From positions 1 through 6,480 of the forward strand of contig URUC01000099.1 in assembly GCA_900550965.1 (NCBI GenBank): a DNA stretch of 6,480 bases, given 5' to 3'. A model generated the notes under the pieces. That model saw only the letters and a program-made list of their open reading frames with translations, searched no databases and was not told the DNA's origin. Source of the DNA: an uncultured Collinsella sp. (GTDB lineage Bacteria > Actinomycetota > Coriobacteriia > Coriobacteriales > Coriobacteriaceae). Position numbers and translations under genes: made by a program. Each line of letters begins with the position of its first letter. Position 1 is the first letter of the stretch. Positions 1 through 5,152 of this stretch are shown here, piece by piece.

Positions 1-1486
1 TGTTGATAATGCCGATAGCGGCACGACGCAGCGCGTAGGGGTCGGAGGAGCCGGTCGGGGGCTCGCCGATGGCAAAGATACCGGCGATGGTATCGAGCTT
101 GTCGGCGCAGGCCACGATGCAGCCAGCGGTGCCCTCGGGCAGCTCGTCACCGGCAAAACGGGGACGATAGTGATCGCGAATAGCATGGGCGACCTCGTCG
201 TTCTCCCCCATCGCGGTCGCGTAATAACCGCCCATCACGCCCTGCTGGCTCGTGAACTCGACGACGGCGTTGGACACCAGGTCTGCCTTGCACAGGTGTG
301 CGGCGCGAGCAGCGTCGGCGGCAAGATGGGCGCCCAGGTGAGCCTCGCGGGCGATAGCGAGCGCGAGCTGCTCGATGCGCTCGGACTTGGCGAGCACGCT
401 ACCGAGCTTCTCCTGGAAGGCAACCTTGGACAGACGCTCACGGAACTCGTCGAGGGAGATCTTCAGGTCCTCCTCGTAGAAGAACTTAGCGTCGTCCAGA
501 CGGGCGCGCACGACGCGCTCGTTACCGTCGATCACGCGCTCGGCGTTCTCGGGCTTGCTGTTGGAGACGACCACGAACTCACGCGTCAGCTTGCCCTCGC
601 CGTCATAGATCGGGAAGTAGCGCTGGTTGGTGAGCATGGACTCGCAGATAATCTCGTGCGGGACCTTGAGGAACTCCTCGTCGAAAGTACCGACGAGCAC
701 CGTCGGCCACTCGCAGAGGTTAATGACCTCCTCAAAGACCTTCTTGGGCGTATCGACATGGCAGCCGGGGCGAGCGGCCTCGACCTCGGCGATACCGGCG
801 AGAATCGCCTCGCGACGGCGCTCGGCAGAAAGCACGCCGGCGTCCTCGAGCACCTGCTCGTAGACGGCGGGGCTGGCGACAACGTGGTCACCGGGGCCAA
901 GCACGCGATGACCGCGCGTAGTGTTGCCGCTCGTCACGTCGGCAAACGACACAGGCACAACATCCTCGCCCAAAAGGCAGCAGATCCAACGGACCGGGCG
1001 CACGAAGGTGGCGTGCTCGTGGCCCCAGCGCTGAGAGCGGTAGTTGGGCCACTGCAGGCCGGCGATGGTCTTCTCGCACAGAGCGGTCAGAATCGGCGTA
1101 GCCGGTGCGGAGGGAATGTTCTTCTCAGCAAAGACATACTCGCGACCGTCGGTGTCCTCGCGACGGACCAGATCCTCAGCAGCCACACCGCACTTGCGAG
1201 CGAAGCCCTGGGCGGCCTTGGTGGCGTTACCGTCAGCGTCGAAGGCAATGTTGGCCGCGGGGCCACGCTTGACCTCGTGAACCTCATCGGTCGCGGTGGC
1301 GACGTCGGCAACGAGCGCAGCCAGGCGACGCGGGCTCGAGATCACACGGACCTCGCCATGAGCCAGACCGGCCTCGTCGAGACCCTTGGCGATCATGGTG
1401 CCAAGCTGCTTGACGGCATTGTTCAGCGGTGCAGAGGGCATTTCCTCCGTACCGATCTCAAAAAGGAAATCCTTAGCGTCTGCCAT
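1..1486 (-). CDS. glyS: glycyl-tRNA synthetase beta subunit, 3' end cut by window edge
   Basis: Beta chain of the bacterial alpha2-beta2 glycyl-tRNA synthetase, which binds tRNA-Gly while the alpha chain activates glycine with ATP in the cytoplasm. The ATG at 1486-1484 opens a frame with no stop to the window edge (495 codons). The family is usually near 690 residues, so about 200 C-terminal residues, including the anticodon-binding domain, lie outside. The N-terminus reads FLFEIGTEEMPSAP, the usual start of GlyS. Further family blocks are SNSKPENAERVIDGNERVV in the middle, then LCKADLVSNAVVEF, QGVMGGYYA, and near the edge ADKLDTIAGIFAIGEPPTGS followed by SDPYALRR. The start lies three bases after the glyQ stop and in the same frame, with a GAGGTGG ribosome site inside the glyQ end, so translation is probably coupled. 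Identity is secure; the length shortfall is only the window edge. Confidence 0.96.
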   Translation of the reverse strand, partial: MADAKDFLFEIGTEEMPSAPLNNAVKQLGTMIAKGLDEAGLAHGEVRVISSPRRLAALVADVATATDEVHEVKRGPAANIAFDADGNATKAAQGFARKCGVAAEDLVRREDTDGREYVFAEKNIPSAPATPILTALCEKTIAGLQWPNYRSQRWGHEHATFVRPVRWICCLLGEDVVPVSFADVTSGNTTRGHRVLGPGDHVVASPAVYEQVLEDAGVLSAERRREAILAGIAEVEAARPGCHVDTPKKVFEEVINLCEWPTVLVGTFDEEFLKVPHEIICESMLTNQRYFPIYDGEGKLTREFVVVSNSKPENAERVIDGNERVVRARLDDAKFFYEEDLKISLDEFRERLSKVAFQEKLGSVLAKSERIEQLALAIAREAHLGAHLAADAARAAHLCKADLVSNAVVEFTSQQGVMGGYYATAMGENDEVAHAIRDHYRPRFAGDELPEGTAGCIVACADKLDTIAGIFAIGEPPTGSSDPYALRRAAIGIIN

Positions 1487-1489
1487 GGC

Positions 1490-2401
1490 TTACGCCACCT
1501 CGCCTTCCTGATCAGCATTCTCGTTGACTCCGGCGACCTCGGCCATATAGGCCTCGCAGCACGCCTTGGCGACGGCGCGGACGCGCAGGATGTAGTTGGC
1601 ACGCTCGACCGCGGACAGGGCGCCGCGGGCATCGAGCAGGTTGAAAGCGTGGCTGCACTTCATGACACAGTCATACGCTGGCAGCGGCAGCTTGCGCTCC
1701 AGGCAGGAATGGCACTCGGCCTCATAGTCGTCAAACTTCTGACGCATCATCTCGACGTTGGCGACCTCAAAGTTGTAAGCGCTAAACTCGCGCTCGTTCT
1801 CCAGGAACACGTCGCCATAGGTCATGGGCGTGCCGTCGGGCAGGTAGCTCCACACCAGGTCGTAGACCGAGTTGACGCCCTGCGCATACATGGCGATGCG
1901 CTCCAGGCCATAGGTGATCTCGACGGGCACGGGGTCGACCTCGATGCCGCCCACCTGCTGGAAGTACGTAAACTGCGTGACCTCCATGCCGTTGAGCCAG
2001 ACCTCCCAGCCAAGGCCCCAGGCGCCGAGCGTCGGGCTCTCCCAGTCGTCCTCGACAAAACGGACGTCATGGTCGTTGGGGTCCAGGCCAATGGCGGCCA
2101 GCGAACCCAGGTAGAGCTCCTGGGCGTTGACCGGCGAGGGCTTGATGAGCACCTGGAACTGATAGTAGTGCTGCATGCGGTTGGGGTTCTCGCCGTAGCG
2201 GCCGTCGGCGGGACGGCGGCAAGGCTGCGCATAGCAGGTGCGCCACTCGGCGGGACCGAGCGAGCGCAGCGTGGTCGCGGTATGGAAGGTACCGGCACCG
2301 ACCTCGGAGTCATAGGGCTGCATAATGACGCAGCCCTGCTCGCCCCAGTACTGCTGGAGGCGCAGGATGATGTCTTGGAAGGAAAGCGATGAAGCGTTCA
2401 T
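1490..2401 (-). CDS. glyQ: glycyl-tRNA synthetase alpha subunit
   Basis: Catalytic alpha chain of the alpha2-beta2 glycyl-tRNA synthetase (class II): glycine + ATP + tRNA-Gly gives Gly-tRNA-Gly. 303 residues, the normal family size. Family blocks are FQDIILRLQQYWGEQGC at the N-terminus (residues 8-24), QPYDSEVGAGTFH (28-40), QPCRRPADGRYGENPNR (59-75), the motif-2-like RMQHYYQFQVLIKP (75-88), DDWESPTLGAWGLGWEVW (118-135), and the motif-3-like ITYGLERIAMY (162-172). The start is ATG, preceded by GAGGGG at 2418-2413, 11 bases upstream, which is a slightly long spacing. Its stop TAA (1492-1490) is followed after one codon by the glyS ATG in the same frame. It is separated from lepB by 59 bases, so it may have some expression of its own. 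The bacterial alpha/beta type is recognised here from its motifs. Confidence 0.97.
   Translation of the reverse strand: MNASSLSFQDIILRLQQYWGEQGCVIMQPYDSEVGAGTFHTATTLRSLGPAEWRTCYAQPCRRPADGRYGENPNRMQHYYQFQVLIKPSPVNAQELYLGSLAAIGLDPNDHDVRFVEDDWESPTLGAWGLGWEVWLNGMEVTQFTYFQQVGGIEVDPVPVEITYGLERIAMYAQGVNSVYDLVWSYLPDGTPMTYGDVFLENEREFSAYNFEVANVEMMRQKFDDYEAECHSCLERKLPLPAYDCVMKCSHAFNLLDARGALSAVERANYILRVRAVAKACCEAYMAEVAGVNENADQEGEVA
1495..1501 (-). promoter_or_regulatory. ribosome binding site of glyS
   Basis: GAGGTGG on the minus strand lies within the last codons of glyQ, eight bases before the glyS ATG. Because the site is read through by ribosomes finishing glyQ, it supports coupled translation giving matched alpha and beta subunit amounts (inference). 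Confidence 0.7.
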
Positions 2402-2460
2402 GCCTCTAATATCCCCTCGTCGAAACGATTACACGGTTAGGTACTGTACTATAGCGGTTT
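2402..2460 (-). promoter_or_regulatory. lepB-glyQ spacer, possible weak internal promoter
   Basis: This is the only sizeable gap inside the minus-strand gene run, and it is visibly richer in A/T than the flanking genes. On the minus strand it contains TATAGT (2453-2448) and TGTAAT (2433-2428), each 5/6 like a -10 box, but neither has a convincing -35 box at 16-18 bases. There is no hairpin with a U-tract, so no sign that transcription ends after lepB. At 59 bases it is far too short for a T-box leader. A modest internal promoter for glyQS is possible; read-through from rpsP is equally compatible. Confidence 0.25.
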
Positions 2461-3024
2461 TTAGTCGATAGCGCCGATGCGGTTGAGCGGCCAGTAGCGC
2501 ACAAGCGCCACAGCGATCAAATCAGAGCGATCGACGGGACCAAAGTAGCGTGAGTCGGCAGAGTTTTCGCGGTTGTCGCCCATCACCCACACGCACCCGT
2601 CGGGAACGGTGTAGGGATAGCTTACCTGAGCGCCGGGCGCTTGGACCGAAAGTGGCCAGCTCATGCCCGCCGTATAGTCCTCGTCGAGCGCTTGACCGTC
2701 AACGACCACCTTGCCGTCCTGCAGGTCGACCGTCTGGCCGGCCGTGGCAATAACGCGCTTGACAAGAACATCATGCTCGGAGGTGCCATCGGGGTTGTGA
2801 AACACCACGATATCGCCCTGCTTGACGGGCTGACCGAGCTCGAGGCTCACCTTTTGCGCCAGGATCTGGTCGCCAATCTCGATTGTGTCCTCCATAGAGC
2901 CGGTGGGCACCACAAAGGGCTCGACCACAAAGGTGCGGATCAGGAAGGTGGCCACAAGCGCGATCGCGATGACCGCGATCCACTCAAAAGCGCCCCTCAA
3001 CGCGGAATGTTGCGTAGGAACCAT
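2461..3024 (-). CDS. lepB: signal peptidase I (type I, single N-terminal membrane anchor)
   Basis: Membrane-bound serine peptidase that removes signal peptides from exported preproteins on the outer face of the cytoplasmic membrane. With the ATG at 3024 it has 187 residues. A hydrophobic segment at about residues 15-29 (WIAVIAIALVATFLI) is the single anchor. Next comes the catalytic serine in VPTGSMEDTI (Ser43), the general-base lysine in DVLVKRVIATAG (Lys89), and the conserved GDNRENSADSR box at about 149-159. This is the Ser/Lys dyad arrangement of the S26 family, and the short length is usual for Gram-positive type I enzymes. A GTG two codons upstream (3030) would overlap the trmD stop but directly abuts the GAGGAG site. 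The ATG at 3024 sits five bases from that site, so I prefer it. The gene follows trmD by two bases and is presumably coupled to it. S26 peptidase identity is secure. Confidence 0.95.
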   Translation of the reverse strand: MVPTQHSALRGAFEWIAVIAIALVATFLIRTFVVEPFVVPTGSMEDTIEIGDQILAQKVSLELGQPVKQGDIVVFHNPDGTSEHDVLVKRVIATAGQTVDLQDGKVVVDGQALDEDYTAGMSWPLSVQAPGAQVSYPYTVPDGCVWVMGDNRENSADSRYFGPVDRSDLIAVALVRYWPLNRIGAID

Positions 3025-3026
3025 AC

Positions 3027-3785
3027 TCACTCCTCGCTCTGCGAATACGAAGCGTCAAGGATCTCCTGCGCGTAAGCGCGCTCCTCGGGCGTGAGCCGCG
3101 CAGTCTCGATCAGGTCGGGACGCCAGCGGCAGGTGCGCTCGATGGCGTTCTTGCGACGCCAGGCATCGACCTTGGCGTGATCGCCGCTCACGAGCACCGG
3201 CGGCACGCCCTCGCCGTTGAACTCGGCAGGACGGGTGTACTGCGCGTACTCGAGCAGGCCTCCGTCCTCGGCGGTTGAGAACGACTCGTCGACGTTGCTC
3301 ATCTCGTCACCAAGGGCGCCGGGGATGAGGCGTACGACGGCATCGGCAACGACCATGGCGGGTAGCTCGCCACCCGTAAGCACATAGTCGCCGATCGACA
3401 GACGCTCGTCGGCATACGCATACGCGCGCTCGTCGACGCCCTCGTAGCGGCTGCACACAAACAGCAAGCGCTCGCTTTTGAGCAGGCGCTCGGCCACATG
3501 CTGTGTAAAGGGCTCGCCACAGGGGGTAAAAAACACCACGGTGGGCTTAGGACCCTCGGAGCTAATAGCCTCGATGGCCTCGGCAATAGGCTCGACCTTC
3601 ATGAGCATACCCTGCCCGCCGCCGTACGGCTCGTCATCGACGGTACGATGGCGGTCGTGCGTCCAGTCGCGCAGGTTATACGCCTTAAAATCAAAAAGGC
3701 CGGCCTTGCGGGCGCGGCCCAAAATCGATGTGGACATGACGGGCTCAAACATCTCGGGAAAGACCGAAAGGGTCTCAATCAGCAT
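3027..3785 (-). CDS. trmD: tRNA (guanine-N1)-methyltransferase, m1G37
   Basis: Methylates N1 of G37 next to the anticodon, using S-adenosylmethionine, which prevents +1 frameshifting. It acts as a homodimer of SPOUT (trefoil-knot) fold. 252 residues, normal length. Visible blocks are the N-terminal ETLSVFPEMFEP (4-15), DDEPYGGGQGMLMK (50-63), FTPCGEPF (86-93) and SRYEGVDER (112-120). These are followed by the knot and cofactor loop LSIGDYVLTGGELPAMVVAD (129-148) and RLIPG (152-156), then LLEYAQYTRP and VPPVLVSGDH. The position matching the E. coli catalytic Asp169 appears to be Glu167 in VDESFS, with Asp166 beside it, and the loop after it is about four residues longer than in E. coli. The ATG at 3785 has a GGGAGG site five bases upstream that overlaps the rimM stop. 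It lies between rimM and lepB without the usual rplS after it. Confidence 0.97.
   Translation of the reverse strand: MLIETLSVFPEMFEPVMSTSILGRARKAGLFDFKAYNLRDWTHDRHRTVDDEPYGGGQGMLMKVEPIAEAIEAISSEGPKPTVVFFTPCGEPFTQHVAERLLKSERLLFVCSRYEGVDERAYAYADERLSIGDYVLTGGELPAMVVADAVVRLIPGALGDEMSNVDESFSTAEDGGLLEYAQYTRPAEFNGEGVPPVLVSGDHAKVDAWRRKNAIERTCRWRPDLIETARLTPEERAYAQEILDASYSQSEE
3030..3035 (-). promoter_or_regulatory. ribosome binding site that decides the lepB start
   Basis: GAGGAG on the minus strand, formed by the last two sense codons of trmD. It ends five bases before the ATG at 3024 but overlaps the alternative GTG at 3030, so it favours the ATG. Confidence 0.7.
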
Positions 3786-3790
3786 GTTGT

Positions 3791-3796
3791 CCTCCC
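3791..3796 (-). promoter_or_regulatory. ribosome binding site of trmD, overlapping the rimM stop
   Basis: GGGAGG on the minus strand. Its first base is the last base of the rimM TAG stop (3798-3796), and it ends five bases before the trmD ATG. The overlap suggests termination-reinitiation coupling between RimM and TrmD (inference). Confidence 0.75.
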
Positions 3797-4317
3797 TACT
3801 TGTCCATATCGATCAGGCCGTCCATAACGTGGACGAAAATTGTTCCTGTGTCGGGAAGATCGAGCACAACCTGCTCGATCACGGGAATCAGCACCTCGCC
3901 GTACCGATCACCCTCGACAACCCAAACATCGTTAGCGGGCGTCGACATGATCTCGACGATCGTGCCGAGCGAACCGAAGCGCTCGTCGACCACCTCGCGA
4001 CCCATCAGGTCGGTATAGGCAGCATCGAGCGAATCGAGCTCAAAATCGTCACGATTTGCCAACACATAGCATCCCGTGATGCCCTCGGCGGCCGTCAAGT
4101 CGTCAATGCCCTCAAACGAGACCAGATCGCCATCGCCCGCATCGGTGACGGACACGACCGTGCAAAAGCGGTCGCGCTTGAGCGCCGGCGGCGTCAGGGC
4201 GACGCGCATACCCGGCTCTAATACAGAAGGAAGCCCCCGCAGCGGCTGCGCGAGGACCTCCCCCTTCCTTCCGTGCGGCTTGACCACACGGGCGATGTTT
4301 TTGTACTGGGACCTCAA
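3796..4317 (-). CDS. rimM: 16S rRNA processing / 30S maturation factor RimM
   Basis: Assists late assembly of the head of the 30S ribosomal subunit and in known systems binds ribosomal protein S19. 173 residues, normal length. The N-terminal beta-barrel domain starts with NIARVVKPHGRKGEV (7-21), the usual RimM opening. The C-terminal PRC-barrel domain begins near YTDLMGREVVDE and ends with the family-like VIEQVVLDLP and DGLIDMDK. The start is TTG at 4317. A stop codon (TAG) lies in frame a few codons upstream and no ATG or GTG lies between, while the next usable start (GTG, codon 11) would cut into the first beta strand. The TTG sits in the loop of a five-pair hairpin that also covers the nearby AGGA. 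Four bases separate it from the khpA stop, so it is likely coupled. Function is secure; the exact start is fairly sure. Confidence 0.95.
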   Translation of the reverse strand: MRSQYKNIARVVKPHGRKGEVLAQPLRGLPSVLEPGMRVALTPPALKRDRFCTVVSVTDAGDGDLVSFEGIDDLTAAEGITGCYVLANRDDFELDSLDAAYTDLMGREVVDERFGSLGTIVEIMSTPANDVWVVEGDRYGEVLIPVIEQVVLDLPDTGTIFVHVMDGLIDMDK

Positions 4318-4322
4318 GGTCC
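4309..4322 (-). promoter_or_regulatory. hairpin carrying the rimM TTG start codon in its loop
   Basis: On the minus strand GGACC (4322-4318), loop TTGA (4317-4314), GGTCC (4313-4309) is a perfect five-pair inverted repeat. The loop begins with the TTG start codon, and the left arm contains most of the only upstream AGGA ribosome-site candidate. It could lower or couple RimM initiation. The structure is visible in the sequence; the role is inferred. Confidence 0.45.
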
Positions 4323-4606
4323 TAGCCCAGAACCTCTACCTCGACAGCAGTGTCGAGGCGAGCGGCCAGCGCACGGGCGAGCGTGCGAATGGCCTTGATG
4401 GTACGGCCACGACGGCCGATGACCTTGGCGACGTCATCCTCGGCGACCGAAACCTCAATCGTAGAGGCGTCGTCACCATCGATGACCTCAAGGCTCACGG
4501 AATCCGGGTCGTCGACGATCTGAACAACGAGATATTCGACGAGATCGGCGATGCGATCTGAGAGCATTGCCTCACCCTCGAGCTGTGCAGCGTCAACCTC
4601 AGGCAC
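4322..4606 (-). CDS. khpA: KH-domain RNA-binding protein KhpA
   Basis: Small single-KH-domain RNA-binding protein, usually found between rpsP and rimM. In Gram-positive bacteria it works with KhpB (Jag/EloR) as a global RNA chaperone linked to cell elongation and small-RNA binding. 94 residues from the GTG at 4606. The helix region is about 16-33 (SDRIADLVEYLVVQIVDD) and the GXXG RNA-grip loop is G64-R65-R66-G67 within KVIGRRGRTIKAIRTLARAL. There are two possible starts. GTG at 4606 has GAGGAG six bases upstream, running up to the rpsP stop. ATG at 4567 (codon 14) has GAGGG seven bases upstream and gives 81 residues, closer to the usual family size. I keep the longer form because of its strong site and position three bases after rpsP, but the ATG form is quite possible. 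Confidence 0.92.
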   Translation of the reverse strand: MPEVDAAQLEGEAMLSDRIADLVEYLVVQIVDDPDSVSLEVIDGDDASTIEVSVAEDDVAKVIGRRGRTIKAIRTLARALAARLDTAVEVEVLG

Positions 4607-4609
4607 GAT

Positions 4610-4951
4610 TTACTCCTCGGCGCCCTCAGCGGCCTCAGCGGCAGCCTTAGCGGCCTCGGCCTCTTTGGCGAGCTGCTTCTTGGACTTCTTGACGACGGTC
4701 TCGGTCTTCTCGCCCTCGTTGGCGGCCTTGACCAGAGCGGCGACGGCGTCGGTGAGCTGAGCGCCCTTGGACTGCCAGTCGGCGATCTTCTCGAGGTCGA
4801 GGTTGATGGTCTTGGGGGCGGTCATCGGGTTGTAGCGGCCAACCTCCTCGATGATACGACCGTCACGCGGGGCGCGGGAATCGGCGACGACGACACGGTA
4901 GTACGGACGCTTCTTAGCGCCGTGACGAGCAAGGCGAATCTTGACTGCCAA
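4610..4951 (-). CDS. rpsP: 30S ribosomal protein S16
   Basis: Structural protein of the 30S subunit body, needed for its assembly. It is recognised from AVKIRLARHGAKKRPYYRV at the N-terminus, then ADSRAPRDGRIIEEVGRYNP, and the DWQSKGAQLTDAV region, where the S16 core ends. The start is TTG at 4951: S16 proteins begin MAVKIRL, and GGAGGAG lies six bases upstream. The frame stays open for 12 more codons upstream, but those residues (QPKAAWLEEFP) do not belong to S16 and are the leader and ribosome site read in frame. The product has 113 residues. Residues from about 81 form a Lys/Ala/Glu-rich low-complexity tail (KKSKKQLAKEAEAAKAAAEA) beyond the core of about 80; such tails are common in actinobacterial S16. 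It is the first gene of the minus-strand operon. Confidence 0.97.
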   Translation of the reverse strand: MAVKIRLARHGAKKRPYYRVVVADSRAPRDGRIIEEVGRYNPMTAPKTINLDLEKIADWQSKGAQLTDAVAALVKAANEGEKTETVVKKSKKQLAKEAEAAKAAAEAAEGAEE

Positions 4952-4957
4952 AGGAAA

Positions 4958-4964
4958 CTCCTCC
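4958..4964 (-). promoter_or_regulatory. ribosome binding site of rpsP, setting a TTG start
   Basis: GGAGGAG on the minus strand, a near-perfect anti-16S match, ends six bases before the TTG at 4951. This placement and the S16 N-terminus together fix the start. Confidence 0.85.
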
Positions 4965-4970
4965 AACCAA

Positions 4971-5006
4971 GCAGCTTTAGGCTGCAACTACAAACAAACA
5001 GTTGAA
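4971..5006 (-). promoter_or_regulatory. rpsP leader with two short hairpins
   Basis: On the minus strand CAACT (5004-5000) can pair with AGTTG (4989-4985). Immediately after, GCAGC (4985-4981) pairs with GCTGC (4975-4971) around loop CTAAA. TTCAAC (5006-5001) could instead pair with GTTGGA (4967-4962), which enters the ribosome site. Stems are short, so a regulatory role is only suggested. Confidence 0.3.
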
Positions 5007-5007
5007 C

Positions 5008-5036
5008 ATAATACGCCATCGACGCGGGCAGGTGAA
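5008..5036 (-). promoter_or_regulatory. probable promoter of the rpsP operon
   Basis: On the minus strand TTCACC (5036-5031, 4/6 to the vegetative -35 box) is followed after exactly 17 bases by TATTAT (5013-5008, 5/6 to the -10 box). Transcription would start near 5001, giving a leader of about 50 bases before rpsP. This is the best-spaced pair in the intergenic region and would drive rpsP, khpA, rimM, trmD, lepB and perhaps glyQS. Confidence 0.5.
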
Positions 5037-5080
5037 GTCCGTGAGACCAACTTCTTCGGTGTAGTCGAGGGCAAATCCAT

Positions 5081-5108
5081 ATCTTAGACAAGAATTCGGG
5101 ATTTGCAA
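5081..5108 (-). promoter_or_regulatory. second, weaker promoter candidate for rpsP
   Basis: On the minus strand TTGCAA (5108-5103) and TAAGAT (5086-5081) are 16 bases apart, each 4/6 to consensus. If used it would add a leader of about 120 bases. Weaker than the pair at 5008-5036. Confidence 0.2.
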
Positions 5109-5140
5109 GCACATACACGCACCCCACATGAGCTGCGCGG

Positions 5141-5146
5141 TATACT
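5141..5146 (+). promoter_or_regulatory. -10-like box upstream of dinB
   Basis: TATACT (5/6 to TATAAT) ends six bases before the ATG at 5153, and no recognisable -35 box lies 16-18 bases upstream. If used, transcription would begin at about 5152-5154. That is either directly on the first ATG (leaderless) or 38-40 bases before the ATG at 5192, which has its own ribosome site. Confidence 0.4.
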
Positions 5147-5152
5147 CATGAC

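Noticed and set aside
170..2392. A 740-codon open frame on the plus strand
   Set aside because: It is exactly antisense to glyS and glyQ, which have clear family motifs throughout. The two genes share a frame and are GC-rich, so the mirror frame stays open across both. The translation has no recognisable domain and no ribosome site.
2402..2460. T-box or other riboswitch ahead of glyQ
   Set aside because: Only 59 bases are available, with no stem I, no T-box core sequence and no terminator hairpin.
4952..4987. A longer S16 with 12 extra N-terminal residues
   Set aside because: The S16 family starts at MAVKIRL. The extra codons cover the ribosome site and leader hairpin and would start from a TTG without its own site.
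4985..5080. A short minus-strand upstream ORF of about 30 codons (MDLPSTTPKK...) ahead of rpsP
   Set aside because: It has no ribosome site, runs across the best promoter candidate, and has no recognisable features.
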